Shown: in pieces, positions 12,601 to 24,600 of the stretch
Position numbering within the stretch: the stretch's first letter is position 1
Layout: each line of letters opens with the position of its first letter
NCBI GenBank assembly: GCA_964059195.1
Contig: CAXKWD010000011.1
Span: forward strand, 27,837,791 to 27,901,790
DNA: 64,000 nt
Reading direction: 5' to 3'
From: Ectobius pallidus
Taxonomy: Eukaryota > Arthropoda > Insecta > Blattodea > Ectobiidae
Position numbers and translations under genes: made by a program
The notes under the pieces: generated by a model
Told to the model about the DNA's origin: nothing
What the model saw: only the letters and a program-made list of their open reading frames with translations
Databases searched by the model: none

Positions 12601-15600
12601 TCTCCAAGCTTGTAATAGAGTAAGAGATCTCAAGCTCCTAGTTGTTGGTACTAATTTTCACCAAGAATGGGAGAATTTAAGTAGTCAGGTGCCCATTATT
12701 TTGAAAAGAGTTAACAGACTGGACACGGAAGTGACCGAGCGGGTCACTTATGAAGGAATGTTGCCTAGTACCGAGCATAGGAACTCCTTCGCTAATTCTG
12801 AAATATATTCCCGGATTGACGATAGTGCGACAAGTCAGGCTTGCTTTCCGCATAGTAATGTGAACATTCCTTGTCATAATGCTAAGCCTAGTTTCATTTT
12901 GCCCAGTAATACTCTGACATTTGCTAACCTGCCACATCCATTAGCTTCAATTTTAGAAAAATGTGGTAATTTTTCTGATGAAACTGTCGAGAAAGTGCTG
13001 CATTTTATCAGTTTTCTCTGTGATTTGAAAACTCAGGCCGCAGTTTTCCACATAGATGAACAGAACCTTCTAGCTTATTTATATTCAAGACTGTCCGGTT
13101 CTTTTCGTGAAGTAGCTTTGGAGGCTATCAATGGTGGCCTAGGGTTAGATCAGTTTCACAGTAAGTTGCTGGATTTGTATGTACCAGTGAGAGCGAGAGC
13201 GGCTTTAGTGAATAAGTACTTTTACCGCCCGCAAAGCATTAATGAAACACTTTCTTCGTATTCTAGGTGCATTAAATTGTACGCTAAAGTCTTTCGCTTA
13301 GCTATGACAGAATGTGAAGTTGTTGATACCATTACTGAAGGCATGTCTCCTGACACGCGCGTTAAAGTCGTTTTTGAGAGCAGGCCACGTACCTTTTCGC
13401 AGCTAGAAAACTTATGTGCAAAGGTTAATGCAGTAAGTTACTCTGATTCCTTAAGGGTAGAGCAAGAATCCCCATTAAGTAGTAGTCAAGTAACGCAAAG
13501 TTTGCGTAGTGATAGAGCTAGGCCAGTTGCGGCTGGTAATGAAAGAAAGCCTATCACGTGTTATGGCTGTGGAAAACCTGGGCACTTAGTAAGGAATTGT
13601 AAAGTCGCAAAATGTAATAATGCCAAAGGCAATTCTAGGCAGAATAGTGCTGCCAGCTGACATAAACTTAACCGACGGGCCTTGGGTGGATGTAATATTG
13701 TCTGTAGCCTTGTGGGAGAGAAAATTAAGACCGATGCTGTACTGACTACTGACGTTACTGACAATAATGACGTAGACTTGCCTACTAGGGAACTGATCAG
13801 CTCTAGGGAGGTGACACCGACAGTTGTTATTAACAAAGCTGACGTTACGGACAATAGAAGCCAGACTGGCCGTTGTTTCCGCACTAGGACCTTTATAAAT
13901 AGTCGTTATCATAAGCAGCATATGTTACAATTGAATTTAAATAGGAGTACTCCGCCTACTACAAATTCAGACAGTGACGATAGTTCTACCCATGCCAAAC
14001 GTCAGCCAAGGAATACGGCGTTCTGCGAAAATAATGGCCCGCACCGAAAAAGCAGAAAACGCCGAAAAAAGAGAAAGTACCCGATTTTGACTCCCGATAG
14101 TGACTTAAATATTGCTGAGAAAGAAAATTTTGTGCCTCGGCAAATAGCGGCTATTTCTGATACTAAGTTGCCTATGTTATCAGTAGAATCATGTAATTTA
14201 AAGATGTCTACTCTCTTGGATGGTGACGATGTTGGGTCCTTGCTCTCAAGCGACGAGAATACTAGGATGTCTCTGCTTAGCGGACGCATACCGATAATTA
14301 AATGCTTGGCTGATCAGCGAATTGTTGCCCGAGGGTCAAGATGTGGTTAAAGTCAAAGTTAATTGAGTCTGGGTGGCCGTCCTACTCTTTTTACCGCATC
14401 AGAAATGGGAACTAATAGATTATGCTGATCCAAAGCCAGCGGGTTAAACGGGGAGATAGGGTCATTGGCATAGTTTTCTGCAGTTAAAGTCCGTGGTCTC
14501 CGTTCCGTGGAGAGGGTTTTTGTTTAACCCCTTTTACTGTGTTGTTGCAAACCACAGAAAGGAATAGGAACCTTTGGGCCCACGTGTCGCACTGCAAGAA
14601 AGCCTGACTTCCCCTAATATTAGATGACTAGGTTGCAGACTTTAGGTCTAAGAAGAAGATGATTTCCTCCTTGATTTGGGCATCCGACATCGAGATTCGG
14701 CGAGTATCCGGTGAATACTACGGTCGCAGACGGAAGATACTCGAAGGATGGAATGCCGAGCAGTCTCCCGGGAGTTGATGGGATGCCAAGCCGTGTTGGA
14801 CTTCTATCTTCTGTCCACTTGAAAGAAATGGTGGATGCGCAACTCTCATCTTATTTAAAGTATCCATTTTAATTATTTAAAAGACCATAAGTCAAAATTG
14901 AACTAACCATGCCATGTTTTCGCTTTGGAGTGAACATGATGAACAATTGTCTTTATTTGTTTTAATTTGATATAACCTTTGCCTCTCTGTAATGTTGAGA
15001 GCATTATCCTTCATTTGTTTTAATTAACGTAATGTTGCCTCTCTGTAATGTGAGAAAAGACAGAGTTTTAAATTTTGTGATTAACTACAAGATAGTTGTA
15101 GAATGTTTCTTGTTTTTCTCCCTTCAGGAGATTACTTTTATTTGCTATGTTTATAGAATTTCATTTTATTTTATTCAATTTGAAAGTTTATAGGGTCTGA
15201 CTATATTTTGTGTTTGTTTTTTGTCTCTCTTGCATTTCTTCTCCGTGTACTGCCGCTGATCTTGAACTTACAGGTAGAGAATAGATGACATTCCTGTACT
15301 GAGTCTCTGGTGCCATGTTCGAGGGCGTTCTGCAGGCCGAGGCTCCTGACCAGCTGTGCAGCATCACTGTAAGAGATAGCTTGACAAGTACTCGCCTACG
15401 TCGCATCTCTACAAAGGCTACAGTGGCTGTCAGCAAGCAATACTGGTGTGTGAAAAGGACGGACTGTGGTATGTGTGAGTGATCGCATAAGAGAAGGTAG
15501 GATCCTTCTGATTAATTCCAGTGCTTGTAATTTGGTCAGGAGACCCTCGTTGGTCTAGCCCATATTCGAATTTTTGGACACTGTTAAAGAGTACTCTTAC

Positions 15601-18600
15601 CCAGTATAATCCTGTGTTGGAACGTATTTGAGAAATAAGTTCCAAGTCAGCATGGGGGAGTGTGCGCCAATATTTTATTTTTAAAATAGTTTTATATTAC
15701 TTGGCGCACGAATTTATTAATATAAATTTTGGGGAGAAGAAGTCATTATGTAGGAGGCTTTGTCTTCTACTTGTTGCTTTGATAAACACATTATAGTCGG
15801 CCCTGTAATAACACATTGTTAAGACGCTGTGTTGCGTCTGATGTTTTGATTTTATACTGGATGTCACGTACTGACATATTGTCGGCATTCTGTTGCGTTT
15901 TGTATCTATTGTTACTGTAGTATGGGGAGACTTTGGTTCTCCCGCAATTGTGGAGTGTTTTACTTATTGTTTAGAGTTCTGACGTAACAAATAGGCTTGT
16001 TTGGTATAAATCAGCGAGGCCAATGGTGCCTCGTTCTCACTCTCTTGTCATCCTTCTTCGGCTCTACTTGGATCCTCCGTCTGAGGGTTCGTCTTCTTCG
16101 TTCGGGCAATGGACATCGACCTGGGTCTTCTTGGTTCTCTAGGATGTGGCTTCATTCTCAATTAGGATTATTTTTAGAGGTATGTACTTATCTTTGATTT
16201 ATTATCTCGGGAATTATGAAATGCATTAATATTGAATTTAGCCCTTCAGGCAGTCATGTATATGCGCTAGGCGGTGATCTTTAAAGTGGATGCCTGTTCG
16301 ACTCTGTGCTTATAGTGGCCTTAATTTATGTTCTTTTCACTATCCTTGAACCGTGTGTCCATGTCCGTTGTCCGAGGAGAGTGAGCCTTCTTCAACCACG
16401 ACTCCGTGGATGGAGAAGCCGTTTTGCTTCTTTCAAAAATGTAAGTCACTAAAATTTATTATGTAAATTTTCATGTGGAGTTCGTCTGTGTACCCTCTTT
16501 TTCAGGACCTGATTGTATTTTAATTTATGTTCTTCTCAAAGGGTTATTATTTATTTTGAATTAAATTACATGTATGTATGCTAGGCCATCAGCCGTTCTG
16601 TAAAATAAACCCTTTTCCTTTCTATATCGCTTCCTTATGTTTTCTAACTTTTAGAAAACATATTATATGCGAAAGGCATCGAAACTTGTTTCGAGGCCTT
16701 TCGTTAAATATGTTGCCTCTTTCTCCGGTCTTTCTTTCAGTCACTTAACTTAGATCCTCTGGGACTGGACCTGGCGTCAGGTAGCGGAGAAATTATGTCC
16801 AGGTAATTATTAATGTTTGACTTTGTGACTAGCCGGAGGGGTGGCGCAGGATGCAGATTTCGAAAATGATACCCAAGAAAAAAAAAATTCTTGCCGGTGA
16901 GTGTTTGATCTCAGGACCTTTGGAACATAAAGCCGGCACGCTACCACAGAGCTAAACTTTCTACATATCAAGTCGCTGCGCTTGAACGTACTACCTGGAC
17001 ACAAAGGTTACTGTTAGGACGCTGCCTACGGCTGAAGCGCAGAATTTGCCTTAATTAAGAGGATTTCTTTGTTGTATGTTTCTGGTGTTTATTATTTTCT
17101 GAATCCTTATCGACCAATGCATCTAATGACTGCCCCCCACTGTAGTTTAGGATTGTATATTGTGTACAATAAGGGTGATAAGCTAAATATGCTGTCAATA
17201 GAACGCGATCTTGAGTCGTCCCCAGACTGCACTTGCGTGAAACGAGATTTTCCCTACTTCAAACGGCTCTCAAGGCTAGTTTCAGCGACTATTACTATGC
17301 ACGCTGGGAATCTCGACTTGAGACTCGACTATTACTCTGCATGATACTGGTCTCAGCTGATCAGCTCTCACGTGATACGTTCTGAAGCGAGAGGCTTCCG
17401 GCAGTACTCAAGATGCGTTTATTTCTCTGCACAGCGTCTCAAGTCTGATTTTACGTGAGTTTCTCAGGTGAAACAGGACTATTTCTATGGCCCAAAGTCT
17501 CTTTAAAACAAATCTGAACTTAAAGCTCTCGTTCTGATGTGCTTCAAGGAAAGAACAGGTATGGCGATTTTGGAGAAGTCTGGGGCTTATAAAATATAGA
17601 ATATTGAAAATTAGGCTTTTCAAAACTATAACATTGGGTTAAAATGGATAATTTATTCTGTATAGGTGTATAACATGACCACATTCTAAAAATTTCATCA
17701 AAATTTGACAATATTGAAAATGGGGCATAACTATGTCAGAAACAATGATACGGTAAATCATCTATGAAGTGAGTTGATGACTTTCATATTGGTTGTCATT
17801 CATTATACCCCAATTTAGTTATGTAAACAAGGAAAGATAATCTAACCTATCTGATCTACCAGGGTGTTTGTTAAGGTTAGATTATCTTTCCTTATTTACA
17901 TAATTAAATTGGGGTATAAGGAGAGACAACTTTTCTCAAATAAATCTATGAAGCGTTTTTCCCCTTCAACACAAGAAAACTCTCTTTAAAACTGACCAGC
18001 CCCTTGTCCATACCACACAAGGTGCACCAAAGTTGTCCCACCTTGTGTGGCCTTAGACTTTTATACTACTGTCTGCTAGTGGAAGTTCTACCAGCCCAAT
18101 CAATGATAGCATAGTATCATAAAATTGTAAAATTGTGAAAAATTACGAAGTTGTTAAAAACCGTGGCACAACTGAATAATAAGTATCATATCAATTTAAT
18201 GTAATCTGAAGATGGAAAATGATTTGATATACAGTAGTAAAGGAAGACTCAGGACTACTAAATTTTAATTGAACAATAAGTTATTAATAAAAAAATCAGA
18301 TTAATTACCACCTCTTAAAAACTATGCAATGTAAAACTTCAATATCATTCACTCATTGTTATAAAACAAATGCAGACATACAATTTCCTCATATACCACA
18401 GTTTCAAATTACCTGAGTATCATCCATTTCAGCATCAAATGAAGGACTAGGCTGACTCCTCCCAGTTGTACGGCTATTCTCTACTGTATGATTCTGCTCC
18501 TCTGTCTCCATATTGAACGAAGCATTCAGGACGTTGTCCTCCCTTGAAACAATATCACTGAAATTTTCAATGTGTGCATAAGATACCAGGAAGACAGATT

Positions 18601-21600
18601 GATCCCCAATGTCAAATGTTTTTGTCATTAATCTGAATGAACAGTACACATAATTGGATATTCAAAACATTCAATTCAATGAAAATTAGAAATGTTTTGC
18701 TACACTATGTTTTCACAGATCACAGTTTAATATCTCATACACTAAATTACAAAAGATCAAGGGATAGTAGACTTATATAAGTCCTACTTTTTCCCCCTCA
18801 TTAAAATAAATACTTCAATTAAATTCAGGTTTAAGTGAGAAATTAAACTTTTCAGGTATGATTTATGGTATTAATAATCTATTTGTAAAATTTATACACA
18901 GCTGAGGCGAAAAATGTACTAATAATCCTTGCATAAGGCTGAATATGTGCAACGCTTTACACAGAACAGTAAACTGACCTATGGCCGGTTTCTGGTACGA
19001 CTTTTATCTGCTTTCGCAGAGTTACCTGTGGTATAACACGCTGGTATGTGCAAAAGCGGTTTCTGAAACCATATTTATCGTTACAGTTACAGTTACCAGC
19101 GCTCGAGCTGATAACTGCGCCAACACGCGTGGTTACCTGGCTGTTAGCTGTGATTCACATGAACGTCACCTGTGGCGCTAGTATATGGTCCGCTTGTTTG
19201 GCTGTGTTTACGTTTTTGTGTTCACATGCAGTATTTTTCAGTAATTTTAAATAGTTTAGTTTAATTTTAAATAGTTTAGTAGTTTAGCGTGCTTTTTTAT
19301 TCTCCGTTCGTGCAGTGACCAGTCTTCAAGATAAGTCCAGGGATTGGCGAGTTCCGTGTGGTGTAAAGAACTGAAATGGAACTTACATCTTCATCATCAT
19401 CGTCTTCGTCATCTCATACCTCAGATTCTTCGTCTTCCGATGAAGAAGATTTGGATCTTTTAGGAGCTGTAGCTAGGCCTAAGGTGTTCCGAGCGCCGAA
19501 ACATCCTTTTGAGGTTTATGACGACGGAGAATTTCAGGTGCGCTACAGGTTAAGGAAGGACACAGTGGCAAGATTATTGGATCACATTGGTCAGAACATT
19601 GCACCAGTAACCCATAGAAATCAGTCAATAAGCAGCATAAATCAGATATTAATTACACTTCGATTTCTGGCTACTGGTGCTTTTCAGATTTTGGTGGGCG
19701 ATGACATGAACATACACAAGTCGACGACATGTCGCATTATTAAAAAAGTCATCCCACAGATTGCTGCTCTTCATGACACTTACATATACATGCCACGAAA
19801 TGCAATAGAAATTGCAGAAGCAAAAGCATCCTTCCATCTCATTGCAGGGTTTCCATCTGTAATAGGATGCATTGATGGAACCCACATCAAGATCCAGTCT
19901 CCGGGAGGAGAAAATGCAGAAAGGTATAGGAACAGAAAACACTACTTTTCCTATAATGTTCAGGCTGTATGTGACAAGAACTTGCGCATCATGAGTATCG
20001 ATGCCCGTTGGCCAGGATCTACACATGACAGCACAGTGTTCAATGCCTCTACACTGAACTTAAGATTTGTGCAGGGAGAATTTCCTAACTGTTTCCTGCT
20101 GGCTGATAGTGCATACCAACAGAAGAAGTTTATCCTCACGCCAATATTAAATCCTCAGAATAATGCAGAGGAAAGATACAACAGATCTCACATAAGCACG
20201 AGAAACTGCATTGAACGGTGCTTTGGCGTTCTCAAGAGGAGATTCCCGGTGCTCGCTTTGGGGTTTCGAACCAAGCAGCAAACAACATTAGCAGCAATAG
20301 TTGCTGCTGCTGTGCTACATAACCTGGCTCTGGAAGAAAAGGAGGATGCACCTGAGATGGAAGTAGAGGCTAACTACGATGATCCAGTGCCAACGCAAGA
20401 TCTACCAGATAATCATGGGAATGCTGTAAGAGCTGCAGTTGTTGATAGTGTATTTAGATGAGTGGGGACATGCACTCTTGGTTCCAAATGGTGCGGCCCA
20501 GCAGAGTCTCTGCAGTAGTTGTTTTTTCCAGTTTAACGCTAAAGTCAAATTGGGATCTGTTGAACAGATGCAAGTTGCTAGCAACCCTAAAAGGCTCTTT
20601 TAAGAGCCAAAACAGGGGCCTAAGGGAAAGTGAAGTGATGTTAGCAAATGACATATTTTGCTCATTAATATAACCCTATTTTAACTGTATTTTATTTTAT
20701 GTAGATGTAGATATCTCGTCCTGTAGATCCTGTGTTGAGGAGGGCTCAAGGATATAGAACACGTCAGATCAAAAAATACATGCATGTTATAACAGTAATA
20801 TAGGCCTACAGAAGCTGGAAGCTGCCAAATTTATCCAAGCTGGAAATATTCCTCCAAATTGTAGAAGGTGTGAGTTATTAAAAATTCCTTGACAGCTGTT
20901 TTGAAAGGTTTGCTCTTTCTTTGAATACATAATAATTTAATGTTGTTTGGAAGCTTGTTATATATCTGTACTGCAGAATAATAAGCACCCTTCTGAAAGA
21001 GTTTTAACGAGTTATTTGGTCTGTGTAGATCATTCATGTTTCTGGTAGTAGGCCTACGTCCATGTACACTAAAATTAGTTTGAAATTTATCAATATTATT
21101 CACTACATAACACATAACAGAGTATATATTATACTCCCCTGTAAGAGTGAGGACCTTTAATTTTTCAAATAGCGGTTTACAAGATTCCCTTTTTTTCTTT
21201 CCACATATTATTCTTATTGCCCGCTTTCGTAATCTAAATATTTTCTCCCTATGGGAAGAGTTGCCCCAGAATATGATCCCGTACCTCATTACTGAGTGAA
21301 AATATGCAAAATATACCATAAGTAATGCATCATTTTTTAATATATTATTCAAAATTCTTAAAGCAAAGCACGCTGAACTCAGTTTTGGACTTATCATTTC
21401 TATGTGTGTCTTCCAATCAAGATTTTGGTCAATTTGCAGTCCTAAAAATTTTACATTGCTAATTTCTTGTATGAGTTGTGTTCCATAATTAATTTCAAGA
21501 TTTGAGATACATCTGTTTTTTGTCCTAAATTGTATAAAATGGGTCTTATCAATATTAAGTGTCATTTTATTAGCTAGAAACCATGTGTTTAACTCGTGAA

Positions 21601-24600
21601 AAGCCTTTGTAGCTATTCTTGGTAAATGTTCTTGTGACGTTCCTGTTACAAGTACACTAGTATCATCTGCGAAGAGCAATACCTTTGATTCGTCACTTAA
21701 GTTAGAGGGCAAGTCATTAATGAAAATTAAAAAGAGCAAAGGTCCTAGTATTGATCCCTGAAGTACCCCATTCTTAACAACCCCTAAGTTAGATTCATTT
21801 CCATTTATTATTACCTTTTGAGTTCTATCAGAAAGATATGATTTGAACCACTTAAGTGTTAAATTATCGAACCCATAATGATCCAATTTTTGAAGTAATA
21901 TTTCATGATTTATACAGTCAAACGCTTTAGCTAAATCGCAGAAAATTCCCAGAGCATACCGGTATTTCTTTTTATCTAACGCTTCCAGTATTTCTGTAGT
22001 AAGTTGAAATGTAGCATTCTCAGTGGACATGCCACTTCTAAATCCAAACTGAGATGAAGTAAGAATGTCATTCAAATTAAGATAGTGTATTATGCGGTTG
22101 TACATGACTTTTTCAAAAACTTTTGAAAATGAGGTTAAGAGCGATATAGGTCTGTAATTTGATGGTAGATTTTTGTCCCCTTTTTTAAAGAGGGGCTTAA
22201 CAATAGCATGCTTCATTTAATCGTGAAATTGGTACTTTCATATTTTTCAATGGTATCGATACAAGGGTTGTGACAATATTTTATTTTTCTGTTGTTTTGG
22301 ATCACTACTGTCACACAGGAATTTATTAATATTAAATTTGGGGAAGGAATTTTTTATGGAGAAGATATTGTTTACCCCTGTTATAATAAATGGTGAAAGT
22401 CTTGTACTGCCCTGAAATTACACATTGTCCGGCTCTGTTACGTCAGAAAGGCTTATTGCGTCAGAGGCTAATGTAGGCCTTGGAATTCTAGTTGCTCTCA
22501 TACTGTGTTGCGTAACAAAGGATTCATCTATGTAAGCTGCTTTACAACATTTTTCGCCAAATGTAGCATTAAATTAATTGGGGATTGGATCAGGCCTACT
22601 CGACGCCTTTCATATGAAAGACAAAATTATATTTATTGTCATAAATTACAGCTGTTTGACTCTTATGAACACTGGTATTTTAACAGAATTATAACTTTTT
22701 TGGGAAAAAATAAAATAAAAGAATTATAGTACTTTTAATTTTAAAACTGCATAGTGCAATATTTATTTGTTTTTATGTATGTAGAGTAGATGAAGAATTG
22801 TAATATATGATGTATAAGAGGGAGAAGATCACGTACCTAGGTATATAGAAAGAAAATAAGATACTAGAAAATGTTCACTCTTCATGGTATAAACAAATAA
22901 CTATTTTACTATTAAATTGTTAATGTACATTCTCAGTCAGCTTCCTTTCAAACCAATATCCACAAAAGTTTCTAGTGCTTCACGGTTGAAAAATTCCATA
23001 GAATCATGAACAAATGTGAAATGTTACCCGAAGAAGCAAACGCTTGTGATCGGGGGCTGTTCATTTCAATACAATAAAGTGACTTAGACTAAAATAACTA
23101 TTTACACTATTTTAAAAAATTGGCTTTCAAAACATTGAAAAGTTTGAGTTTACCATAAGGAAAGAACATGTTATATTTACAACAATGGAAATATACTAAT
23201 AAATACAATAATACATAATTTTTTGTGTTAAACAGATTTTAAGATAAGACAAATCAATTATATCTATATCTTAAAATTCAATATGGAAAATGTTATAGAA
23301 ATTACAGAAGGTAATAAAAGTAATTACATGAATTTCTAATTTTAACCTAACCTGTAGCACACAATTTCTAACTACCCATGATTTCAGGAAGTACAGTCGG
23401 TCAAATAAAAAACGTCGGGACTCGTATGCAGTTAAAATTAAAGTTTTCACGCATTAGTTCACAAGTTTCCTATAAAAGACATAACATACAGGTAATTCTC
23501 GGAACATATGAGGCCATGCGATAGGAGGGAAAAAATGAACAATACGGAAAGCACAACACACGATATTCAACTTAATATATTGTCATAACTTAATTCATTT
23601 TGCTTTGCGTCATGGCACCGCATACAAATGCTAGCTTGAGAGAAAGTGATGTTAGGGCTGTAATTGACCTGCATTTTTCGGCGTCTCAAGCAGCGAGAAG
23701 GTTCCATATTTCTGAAAGAGCAGCTCAGAGGTGGGTACTTAACTATAACGCGACCGGAAGTTTTCATAGGAAGCTTGGATCCGGCCGGCCGCGTATTTCG
23801 ACGCTGGAGCAAGATGCTAGATTGGTCGCTGAAGTTGAACGTAATCCGTTTCATACTGCTGCATCCATGAAAGCTACTGCTCAATTCCCTGGCCATCTTC
23901 AAACCATTAGGAACCGGGTAAGATCCGCTGGTATACGTTCTAGGCGAGCACTCTCTAGAGAAGTCCTGAAGGAAGAACACAAGGACGCACGTCTCGTATT
24001 TGCAGTTGAAAAAACTGGCTTTGACTGGAGTAGAGTGATATTTTCAGATGAAGTTAGTTTTTCGAGTGCATCTTCGGGGCCAGTTCTAGTGTATCGACCA
24101 TTCGGTACCCGGTACGATCCCAAATACACTGCAACTCGTGCAAGGAGTGGCAGGGTAAGTGTGACATGCTGGGGCTGGCACGCTCCACCGAATTAGTGGG
24201 CGGTTTAACCAGTGGAAATACAGTCGGTTTCTTGAGAGGTATATGCTTCTTTACGCCAGGCTTCGTTTTCCTGATGGAAACCTCCAGTTCCTACAGGATA
24301 ACAGCCCAATCCACACTGCTCGATCGGTTCAAACCTGGTTCGCTGAAAGACCATATATAGAGATGATAGACTTTCCAGCGCGCTCCCCAGATTTAAATCC
24401 TATTGAGAATGTGTGGGCGGAAGTAAAGAAGCATATGAGAAGGAATTGGCGAACCCACCTCCAGCTTCTGAAGCAGAAATGTGGGAACTAATTCAAACTG
24501 CTTGGGACGCTGTGGCAGACAAGGATAATTATTTTCTAAACCTTGTAGAGTCAATGCCCAATAGAGTGAGGGAAGTTATAGAAATGGATGGTGGATGGAC

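Larger units (their letters stand above)
10904..16848 (+). mobile_element. Complete LTR retroelement with gag but no pol (TR-GAG-like)
   Basis: Two 1186-bp LTRs (10904-12089, 15663-16848) begin TGCGCC and end GGCGCA, and are flanked by a 4-bp duplication GGAT. I noticed one difference between the LTRs by eye, which points to a very recent insertion. The 3573-bp interior holds an intact gag frame and an in-frame extension behind a UGA. It has no reverse transcriptase, RNase H or integrase. Gag style, zinc knuckle and 4-bp TSD suggest a Gypsy-like origin. Mobilisation would need pol in trans. Confidence 0.9.
8150..17490. mobile_element. Possible large DNA transposon with subterminal repeats, hosting hAT and LTR insertions
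   Basis: The outer ends resemble each other inverted: CCACAGTAATAGAC near 8157 and, inverted, CCATAGAAATAGTC near 17490. The word ACTATTACTCTGC or close variants recurs on both sides (about 8244, 17286, 17324, 17420), as do GTATCAC(C/G)TGAG words. Such arrays are typical of subterminal transposase-binding repeats. Exact ends and a transposase were not found, so the call is tentative. Confidence 0.35.

Noticed and set aside
15697..15888. 63-codon minus-strand frame repeated at 10938-11129
   Set aside because: Same reason: an LTR copy, no protein features.
16891..16959. tRNA gene
   Set aside because: A and B boxes are present, but no acceptor-stem pairing or proper anticodon arm could be folded.
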